From positions 1-17,037 of the forward strand of contig CAZMSZ010000143.1 in NCBI GenBank assembly GCA_964569055.1: DNA of 17,037 nt, given 5' to 3'. Below the pieces are notes generated by a model. The model ran no database searches. It saw only the letters and a list, made by a program, of their open reading frames with translations, and was not told the DNA's origin. The translations under genes were made by a program, and so were the position numbers. Origin of the DNA: JAWLGW01 sp964569055 (GTDB taxonomy: Bacteria; Planctomycetota; J058). Shown here piece after piece: positions 6,250-13,274 of this stretch (position 1 is its first letter; each line of letters starts with the position of its first letter).

Positions 6250-9200
6250 ATGGGCTTCCGCCTGAGGAAGGTCCTCGCCCCCGCCCTGCTCGCGCTGCTC
6301 CTCGCGGCCCCCGCCGCGGCGCAGCCCTCCGCCCGTGGCGCCGCCGAGCTCGAGGCGCTCGAGCACGCGGTCCGCGCCGAGGCGATCACGCGGGTCGTCG
6401 ACTCGATCGCCGATCGCCTCGCGCGGACCGACCCCGCCAAGGCCGAGCGGGTCCGCGCCAAGCGGATCCCGAGCGCGACGTTCGTGCGCAACCACCTCGG
6501 CACCGACTCGGCCGCCATGCTCGAGGACCTGTTCTCGCGCGAGCTGTCGAGCGGGCGGCTGGCCAAGGCCGACCTCAAGTTCGACATGGAGCTGTTCCGC
6601 GCGTTCGAGCGCGGCTACACGCTGCGCCCCGTCGAGGCCGAGCGCATGCCCGAGGTCGCCTCGGGCTTCGAGCCGCCCCGCAGCCGCGGCTACCCGCCGG
6701 AGGTGGCGGCGATCGACAACGCCGCCCCGCACTCCATGCACGACCTGCACGACTACATGGCCGACCGCTTCACCCGCGCCGCGCTCGACCGCGCCGTGCG
6801 CGAGGGCTACGTGGTCGAGCTCCACGCGGGCGGCGAGCGCGAGGCGCTCTCGGACCTCAAGAACCGCGGCTGGCAGGTGATCGGCGAGGTCAAGAGCGGC
6901 GGCGGCGCCTACGAGCGGCTGTTCGTGGCGGAGGGGCCGGGCGGCGAGATCCGCTACGTGATCAGCGGGACCGTGGACGGCATGGACCGCGTGCGCCACC
7001 TCAGCTCGCTGCTGCGGTTCGCCGGCCCCGAGGGTCGCGGCATCCCGGCCGACAAGATCGAGATCGTGGGCGACGTCGAGGCGCTCAAGGAGCGCGACTA
7101 CCGCGCCATGCGCGACGGCCTCGCCAACATGGGCCTCCCGGGCGACGCGGCCATGATCGGCTTTCGCGGCACCCTCAAGAACGAGCTGCTCGAGCGGGCG
7201 CTCGCGCGGCGCGGCGCCGAGCACCTGCGCGACGTCCTCGGCAGCGACCCGCGCGAGGGCCTGCTCGACGCGCTGCGGGCCGAGCGCGACGCGGCGACCG
7301 GCAGCCGCAAGGCGGACCTCGGCGAGCTGATCGAGAAGGTCGAGGCGAGCAGCAAGCTGGCCGGGCTCGACCGCGCGCCCCAGAGCGTGTTCTCGCGGGT
7401 GACCGACCTCAAGGCCCTGATCGCCGCCGAGCGCGAGCTGGTCTCGCTGGCCGACAAGCACTCCTCGAGCACCCTCGACCGCCTGGTCGCCGACGGCAAG
7501 CTGCGCCTCCCGGGCGGCGCGAGCGCGGCCGACTACACGGTCGGGCGGGCCCTCGAGTTCGGGCCGCTGCGGGCCGACGAGGTGCGGGTCCGCACGGCCG
7601 ACGGCAAGGTCACCGGGCTGCGGCTGGTCAACAACTACTACGGCGACGCCATGAGCGGCGTGGTGCGGGCGCTGCTCGAGACGGGCCACACCAACATCGC
7701 CTACTTCGGCACGGCGGGCGGCCTGGCCGAGGGCGCGCGGGTCGGCGACATCCACGTGCCCGAGCGGGTCTACGACTTCCGCGGCGACCTCGCCTCGGGC
7801 GGGGTCGACAACGCGCTGCTCGAGCACCTCGAGGGGCGCGAGACCGCCCTCGGCGAGCGGCTCCGCACCGGGACGGCCCTCGGCAACGTGTTCTCCCCCG
7901 CCGAGGAGACCATGCGCTGGCTCGAGGAGACCCGGGCCCGCGGGGTGGACGCGGTCGAGGTCGAGAACAGCTACATCACCCGCGAGGTGGCCCGGCACAA
8001 CGCCGAGGTCGGCGCGGCCGAGCGCGCCCGGCTCATGACGAGCGTCATCATCTCGGACGTGCCCGGCAGCCACCAGACGCTCGGCAGCAACAACGGCGCG
8101 ACCACCGCCACCTTCGAGAAGATGGTCGACCACTACCTCGAGGCGCTCGGGGTGTCGGACATCGAGCTAGTCTCCAAGGAGGACGCCAAGGTCAGCGACC
8201 GCCCGCTGGCCCGCGACGACCGCGCGCGCCTCGCGCTGGAGGTCGCCGACAAGCTCGTGCCGCGCAGCCTCGCCAAGTCGAACATGCTGCGCGACCGGAT
8301 CGCCGAGATCGTGGGCACGCTCGACGTGGCGACCCTGGAGGGGATCGACACCTCCAACAAGCTCAAGCCGCGCGATATCCCCGGGCTGTCGCCCGAGGAG
8401 CGCGCGCGGCTCGAGGCGGAGGTCAAGCACGCCACCACCGACGCGCAGCTCCTCGAGTCGCTCGGGCGCGGCGACGCGGCCCTCTCGCAGCTCTCGCGCG
8501 AGCTGGCGCGCCGGCACCCGGGCGTCGAGTTCGAGCTGCGGGTCGCGGGCGGGGTGGAGCGCGGCGCCTACTCGCCGGCCACCGGCCTGAAGGTGGAGGT
8601 GGTCGGGAGCGAGGCCGTGCGGGCCTCGGCGGCCGAGCTCCTCCCCGAGCTGCGGGGCGGCGTGAGCGGCGCGCCCGCGATCGAGCTGGTCGGCGCGGGC
8701 GGGGCCGGCGAGCGGGCGATCGCGCTCGACCGGGCCGCCTTCCGCGGCACGCCGCAGCCCTTGGTCGACGCCTTCGTGTCGCGGGCGCTGATCCACCAGG
8801 GCGCGATCCACCGCGGCGCGAGCGTGATCTACGGCGGGCGCGCCCACGACCGCATGGCGAGCGACGCCGAGCTGTTCTCGCGCTACGAGACCTACGAGGT
8901 CGGGCCGAGCGCGCGCGAGCGAGAGCTGCGGCGCTTCGAGGAGCGGGTGCGGCGCCTGAACGGGCGGGTGGAGTACGTGCCCTCCAGCGACCCGCGCCTG
9001 CGCGGCGGGCAGGGGCGCACGCTGCTCGCGACCGACGGCTCGACCCTGGTGCTGCTCCCCTCCGACCGCGAGGTGCGCCGCTACGCGCTCCTCGACGAGC
9101 TGACCCACACCCACCAGCTCGACCGCATGCGCCGCGAGCTGGGCGTGGAGAAGGTGCGCGAGCTGTTCCGCAACGCCCAGGCGGGCGACCCGGCCGCGCT

Positions 9201-10596
9201 GGCGCGCCTGGTGGAGTGGGAGATCAAAGCCAAGCGCATGGTCCGGCTCACGCTCCCGGCCGAGCACCCCGACCGGGCGCTGCTCGACCGCGAGATCGAG
9301 CGGCTCCACAAGGTGCTCGACCCCTACCTCGAGGCGCGCCGCCCCAACGGGACGCTCGACTGGGAGCGGGTGCGCGGCATGGCGCGGCAGCACGCCGAGG
9401 GGGCGGCCTCGTTCCTGCTGGGCCTGTTCCTCAAGGACCTGGCCCGGGTGATCCAGTCGGGCGACCGGGCCGTGATCGAGGCCTTCTTCGACGGCCTGGC
9501 CACGACCGAGTTCTGGAGCCACTACGGGCTGTTCGTGGTCGGCGCCGAGGTGGGCTCGGCCGCCTACACCCGCTACCTGCAGCGCTTCGTGCGGCCGGCC
9601 TTCGTGAGCAACGTGCTCAAGTCGAACGTGGCGCTCGCCACCGGCATGGCGCTCCCCGAGCTGGTGCGCGGGCGGTTCGACGGGCGGACCTACGCGGTCA
9701 ACCTGACCGGGTTCATGCTCTCCTCGGCCGCGGTCAAGGCGGGGCTGTCGACGATCCGCTGGGTGGCCGAGATCGGGAACATCTCGCGCTACCAGCGCGT
9801 GTCGCGCGCGCTGAAGCTCGCCCGCGGCGTGCCCGGCTGGATCTACGCCGGCGTCGAGACCGCCGTGATCCTGTACTTCGGCGAGTCGATCTCGCACGGG
9901 ATCAACCGGTTCCTCGAGCGGCGCGCCATGCGGCGCGACGTGGCGCGCGCGGCCGAGCGGGTGCTCGACGCGGCGGCGGCGGCCGGCGGCGCCGACGACG
10001 CGGCGCTCCTCGCCGCCCTCGACGAGGCGGGCCTGGCCTACACGCGCTGGCGTGACCGCAGCCTGGCGCCGGCGCTCGACGCGACCACCCGCCTCAACGC
10101 CGCGCTGAACCAGGCGGGGCGGCGCGCCACGATCGACGGCACGGGCAACGACCGGGCGGCCGCGCTCGAGGACCGCTACCCGCACCTGCGCGAGGCGCGC
10201 GAGCGGCTCGCCCGCGAGAAGGAGGCGGAGGTGGACGCCATGGTCAGCGAGGCGCTCGAGCGCTTCGAGCGCGATCGGCGCGCCGCGCTCGAGGCGGCTT
10301 ACACCGACGGCCGGCGGGGCAGCGCGTATCGCCCCGAGCACGACCCGGGCGCGGTCAGCGACAACCGCCCCGAGGCCTACGAGGACGAGGCCCGCCTGTA
10401 CGAGGCGGCCGCCCGCCGGGCGCGCGAGGCGGGCGTGCGCGACCACCTGCTGGAGTGGGCGCGGATCACCCGCGAGATCGCGGCGCGCGAGCGCGCCCTG
10501 TTCTTCCCCGAGGCGGGGGCGCCCGCGGCGGGCGAGAGCGTCGAGCACGTCCCGGCGCGCGGCGCGCTCGGCGCGCTGGAGGAGGCCGTCCGATGA
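6250..10596 (+). CDS. Giant secreted protein with nucleoside-phosphorylase-like domain and shared C-terminal module
   Basis: The protein has 1448 residues from the ATG at 6250. I preferred this start to those at 6211 and 6226 because it gives a compact signal peptide (residues 1-24, cut at AAA before Gln25) and because codons 6211-6249 lack the G/C third-position bias. Residues 25-430 are not recognised. Residues about 430-650 look like the PNP/UDP phosphorylase superfamily, whose members cleave nucleoside N-glycosidic bonds: FGTAGGL (487-492), VGDIHVP (498-504), AVEVENS (569-574) and IISDVPG (600-606). Residues 650-900 are unassigned. From about 900 to the end the protein matches the downstream paralogue: DELTHTHQ at 949-956, hydrophobic helices at about 1054-1217, then a charged helical tail with EAYEDEARLYEA near 1374. 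The stop overlaps the next start (ATGA). Phosphorylase call is by motif; substrate and function are inference. Confidence 0.85.
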   Translation: MGFRLRKVLAPALLALLLAAPAAAQPSARGAAELEALEHAVRAEAITRVVDSIADRLARTDPAKAERVRAKRIPSATFVRNHLGTDSAAMLEDLFSRELSSGRLAKADLKFDMELFRAFERGYTLRPVEAERMPEVASGFEPPRSRGYPPEVAAIDNAAPHSMHDLHDYMADRFTRAALDRAVREGYVVELHAGGEREALSDLKNRGWQVIGEVKSGGGAYERLFVAEGPGGEIRYVISGTVDGMDRVRHLSSLLRFAGPEGRGIPADKIEIVGDVEALKERDYRAMRDGLANMGLPGDAAMIGFRGTLKNELLERALARRGAEHLRDVLGSDPREGLLDALRAERDAATGSRKADLGELIEKVEASSKLAGLDRAPQSVFSRVTDLKALIAAERELVSLADKHSSSTLDRLVADGKLRLPGGASAADYTVGRALEFGPLRADEVRVRTADGKVTGLRLVNNYYGDAMSGVVRALLETGHTNIAYFGTAGGLAEGARVGDIHVPERVYDFRGDLASGGVDNALLEHLEGRETALGERLRTGTALGNVFSPAEETMRWLEETRARGVDAVEVENSYITREVARHNAEVGAAERARLMTSVIISDVPGSHQTLGSNNGATTATFEKMVDHYLEALGVSDIELVSKEDAKVSDRPLARDDRARLALEVADKLVPRSLAKSNMLRDRIAEIVGTLDVATLEGIDTSNKLKPRDIPGLSPEERARLEAEVKHATTDAQLLESLGRGDAALSQLSRELARRHPGVEFELRVAGGVERGAYSPATGLKVEVVGSEAVRASAAELLPELRGGVSGAPAIELVGAGGAGERAIALDRAAFRGTPQPLVDAFVSRALIHQGAIHRGASVIYGGRAHDRMASDAELFSRYETYEVGPSARERELRRFEERVRRLNGRVEYVPSSDPRLRGGQGRTLLATDGSTLVLLPSDREVRRYALLDELTHTHQLDRMRRELGVEKVRELFRNAQAGDPAALARLVEWEIKAKRMVRLTLPAEHPDRALLDREIERLHKVLDPYLEARRPNGTLDWERVRGMARQHAEGAASFLLGLFLKDLARVIQSGDRAVIEAFFDGLATTEFWSHYGLFVVGAEVGSAAYTRYLQRFVRPAFVSNVLKSNVALATGMALPELVRGRFDGRTYAVNLTGFMLSSAAVKAGLSTIRWVAEIGNISRYQRVSRALKLARGVPGWIYAGVETAVILYFGESISHGINRFLERRAMRRDVARAAERVLDAAAAAGGADDAALLAALDEAGLAYTRWRDRSLAPALDATTRLNAALNQAGRRATIDGTGNDRAAALEDRYPHLREARERLAREKEAEVDAMVSEALERFERDRRAALEAAYTDGRRGSAYRPEHDPGAVSDNRPEAYEDEARLYEAAARRAREAGVRDHLLEWARITREIAARERALFFPEAGAPAAGESVEHVPARGALGALEEAVR
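7560..8210 (+). other. Nucleoside phosphorylase (PNP/UDP)-like domain within the first giant protein
   Basis: The glycine-rich FGTAGGL followed by VGDI-V-P matches the ribose/phosphate-binding strand of MTA/SAH nucleosidases and purine nucleoside phosphorylases. VEVENSYI corresponds to the ME-containing ribose-binding motif, with Val in place of the usual Met. ISD matches the base-binding Asp strand (I-S-D). Motif order and spacing agree with the family. Whether it is a hydrolase, a phosphorylase or inactive cannot be read from the sequence. Confidence 0.65.
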
Positions 10597-13265
10597 CCAC
10601 CCGCTGGCAGACCTCCTTGCTGCTCGCCGCCGCGCTGTTGGTGGCCGCGCCGGCGGCTCGCGCGCAGGAGCGCGACTTCAAGACCTTGATCGAGGACGGC
10701 GACTACCGGGCGCTCGGCAAGAAACTCGAGAAGTACCTCGAGCTGAACAAGGCCGACCCCAAGCTGCGGCGCTACCTCGAGCTCAACCTGGAGTACCTGG
10801 CCCGCGGCGCGCGCCCGGCCAGCCCGGACAGCGAGCTGATCCTGTTCCGCGGGGCCAAGAACGACCAGGTCTACCGCATGCCGGCCAGCTCGGGCGGCGA
10901 CGCGCTCATGCTCCCCAACTCGATCCGCTACCAGCGCAAGAAGTGGGACGCCCGCCTGCCGCGCCTCGACGGCTACTTCCGCGAGGCGACCACCCTCATG
11001 GGCGGCGACGGCGACGCCCTGCGCGAGCTCGACAAGATCATCTCGCACCACAAGGGCGGCGGGCTGGGGAAGGGCGCCAACAGCACCAAGAGCGTGCTGA
11101 TCTCCACCTCGACCCGGCCGATCTCCCACTTCGGCCCGCCCTACTACCTGCTGAAGGTCGCGCCCGAGCGGGCGATCTTCAACGTGCACGGGCTCAGCAG
11201 CGAGTACGAGGTCCTGATCCCGTTCTGGATCCTGCCCCACGAGATCGTGGGCAAGTTCGACACGCTCGAGGAGCTCAAGCAGCACCCGCTCTATCAGGAG
11301 AGCAAGCTCAAGTCGCTCGAGCAGCGCTCGTGGGGCTACGGCGCGGGCGGGAGCGCCGACAACTGGGCGATCATCGAGGAGAACATCCGCAAGGGGCGCC
11401 CGCCGCTGCAGGGCCTGGCCGGGCTCAACTCGTACTTCCCCGAGGCGGGCCGCGCGCTGGGGCCGGTCGCCGACGCGGAGTACGTGGAGCGCTTCTCCGC
11501 CAAGGTCGCCTCGCACGGCGGGTCGATCGAGTGGGTCGAGCCGGGCGACCTGCGCCTGCCCGAGGGGGCGCAGGCCCGCACGATCCTGGGCGAGGACGGG
11601 CGGCCGCGCGTGCTGCTGCGCGCCGGCGAGCCGCCGCGGCGGGTGGCGCTGGTCGACGAGCTGACCCACGTGCTGCAGCTCGAGCGCATGATCGCGGCGC
11701 GCGGCTCGGCCGAGGTCGAGAGCCTGCTCCTGCGCGCGCGCCTGGGCGACCCCACCGCGCGCGACGTGGTGAACCGCTGGGAGATCCGCGCCAAGCAGCT
11801 CGTGCGCTCCATGACCCCCGACAGCGACCCCATGCGCGCCGAGCTGACCCGCTCGATCGAGGTGCTGGAGGCGGAGCTCGACCCCTACGCGCGCAGCCGC
11901 CGGGCGGACGGCACGATCGACTGGAGGCGCGCGCGCGAGCTCGGGACGCGGCTCGGCGGCGGGGTGGCGCACTTCACCCTGGCGCTGTTCCTCAAGGAGC
12001 TGGCGGTGGTGGCCCGCACCGGCGACTCGCTCCGCATGGAGGAGTTCTTCGACGGCCTGCTCACGACCGACTTCTACGTCCACTACGGCCTGTTCAGCCT
12101 GGGCGCGGCCGGGGCGGACGCCGCCTACGCCCGCTTCATGGAGCGGCACGTGGCGCGGTTCGTGCGCCCGCAGTTCGTGCGCTCGATCCTGCGCTCGAAC
12201 CTGAGCCTGGCGGTCGGCATGGCGCTGCCGCAGCTCATGAGCGGCCAGTTCTCGGCCAAGGCGTTCGCGATCGACGTGGCGGGGCTGGGCCTCTCGGCGA
12301 CCGCGGTCAAGGCGGGCGCCGAGGCGCTCAAGTGGGTGTTCGACATGCGCCGCGTCCCGGGCGGCGCGACGCTCGCGACCCGCCTGGCCGGCGCCAAGCG
12401 GCTGATGCGCGTGGGCGGCTGGGTCTACACCGCGTTCGAGACCGCGGTGGTGCTCTACTTCGGCGACCAGATCTCGCAGGCGATCGACGAGGCCCTGGCC
12501 CGCCGCGAGGCCGAAGGGCGCGTGCGCGCCGCCATGGAGGCCGTCCTGGCCGACCCCACCGGCGAGGGCGCGCGCGAGCGCCTCGACGCGCTGGCCGAGG
12601 CCTACCGCGCCTACCGCGACGTGCTGGCTCGCCCGTTCGACGAGGCCGAGGCGCTCCTCATGACGCGCCTGCAGCGGATCGGCCTCGACGTGAAGAAGAG
12701 CGACGACGGCCTGCGCCGCCTCCAGGGCGGCGACTACGGCGATGGCCTGGGCGCCGCGGCCCGCCGCCTGGCCGAGCGCCGCGAGGCCGAGCACGCCGCC
12801 GAGGTGCAGCGCGCGATCGAGGCCTACGAGCGCGCCGTCCAGAGCGGCCTGCGCGAGGTCTACGGCCAGCCCGGCGCCGAGGCCGACCGCGAGGCGATCG
12901 CCGACCGCGTGGGCGACGCCTTCGAGCCCGCCGGCGGCGACTGGCTGACTCGCATGGGTCGCCGGATCGACGCCGCCCGCAACCGCCGCGCGGCGAGCGA
13001 CCTCCCCACCACCCGCCTCGAGGCCTACGACCACGAGGCCAGCCTCTACGAGGCGATCGCCCGCGAGCTGAACGCCCGCGACCCCGCGGCCGCCGTGGAG
13101 TACGAGGCCCGCGCCGCCTTCACCCGCGACATCGCCGAGCGCGACTACCGGATCGCCACCGGCGCCGGCCGCGGCACGGGCGCCGACGCCGAGGCCACGG
13201 TCCGCGACGAGACGGCGAGCGGCCTCCTCGACGCCCTGGAGGGCGCGTTCCCCGAGGGCGAGTAG
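10593..13265 (+). CDS. Giant secreted protein with ADP-ribosyltransferase-like domain and shared C-terminal module
   Basis: The protein has 890 residues. The ATG at 10593 overlaps the previous stop (ATGA) and has GGAGGAGG at 10578-10585, seven bases upstream, so the two giant proteins are translationally coupled. A signal peptide spans residues 1-24 (cut at ARA before Gln25). Residues about 80-225 carry the three hallmarks of an R-S-E class ADP-ribosyltransferase: LILFRGAKND (Arg86), LISTSTRP (Ser171-Thr-Ser173) and SEYEVLIP (Glu204-x-Glu206), followed by ILPHEIVG as in toxin ARTs. That would mean transfer of ADP-ribose from NAD+ to an unknown target. From about residue 290 the protein parallels the upstream paralogue: DELTHVLQ (355-362), hydrophobic helices at about 460-632 including FFDGLLTTDFYVHYGLF, and a charged helical tail with EAYDHEASLYEA near 809. 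No immunity gene is evident alongside. ART assignment rests on motifs; toxin role is inference. Confidence 0.86.
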   Translation: MTTRWQTSLLLAAALLVAAPAARAQERDFKTLIEDGDYRALGKKLEKYLELNKADPKLRRYLELNLEYLARGARPASPDSELILFRGAKNDQVYRMPASSGGDALMLPNSIRYQRKKWDARLPRLDGYFREATTLMGGDGDALRELDKIISHHKGGGLGKGANSTKSVLISTSTRPISHFGPPYYLLKVAPERAIFNVHGLSSEYEVLIPFWILPHEIVGKFDTLEELKQHPLYQESKLKSLEQRSWGYGAGGSADNWAIIEENIRKGRPPLQGLAGLNSYFPEAGRALGPVADAEYVERFSAKVASHGGSIEWVEPGDLRLPEGAQARTILGEDGRPRVLLRAGEPPRRVALVDELTHVLQLERMIAARGSAEVESLLLRARLGDPTARDVVNRWEIRAKQLVRSMTPDSDPMRAELTRSIEVLEAELDPYARSRRADGTIDWRRARELGTRLGGGVAHFTLALFLKELAVVARTGDSLRMEEFFDGLLTTDFYVHYGLFSLGAAGADAAYARFMERHVARFVRPQFVRSILRSNLSLAVGMALPQLMSGQFSAKAFAIDVAGLGLSATAVKAGAEALKWVFDMRRVPGGATLATRLAGAKRLMRVGGWVYTAFETAVVLYFGDQISQAIDEALARREAEGRVRAAMEAVLADPTGEGARERLDALAEAYRAYRDVLARPFDEAEALLMTRLQRIGLDVKKSDDGLRRLQGGDYGDGLGAAARRLAERREAEHAAEVQRAIEAYERAVQSGLREVYGQPGAEADREAIADRVGDAFEPAGGDWLTRMGRRIDAARNRRAASDLPTTRLEAYDHEASLYEAIARELNARDPAAAVEYEARAAFTRDIAERDYRIATGAGRGTGADAEATVRDETASGLLDALEGAFPEGE
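10830..11270 (+). other. Putative ADP-ribosyltransferase (ART) domain
   Basis: Encoded residues Arg86 in an LFRG context, the STS motif at 171-173 and the ExE motif at 204-206 occur in the order and approximate spacing of the arginine-type (R-S-E) ART fold shared by cholera-like and binary toxins. The strand after ExE (VLIPFWILPHEIVG) resembles the E-V-x-x-P-x-x-I-x-x-x-x-I-x-G pattern of secreted ART toxins. An ExE, rather than QxE, is usually linked to arginine targets, but exceptions exist. Confidence 0.68.
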
Positions 13266-13274
13266 CGAGCGGGG

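Noticed and set aside
5928..10055. Long plus-strand open frame overlapping the first giant gene
   Set aside because: It is rich in Arg, Ala, Gly and Pro with no domain, and results from high GC3 removing stops in the shadow frame; the other frame has a signal peptide and family motifs.
10377..13034. Long minus-strand open frame opposite the ART-like gene
   Set aside because: Composition of a shadow frame (Val/Ala/Gly/His/Arg), no domain, opposite a gene with strong start signals and motifs.
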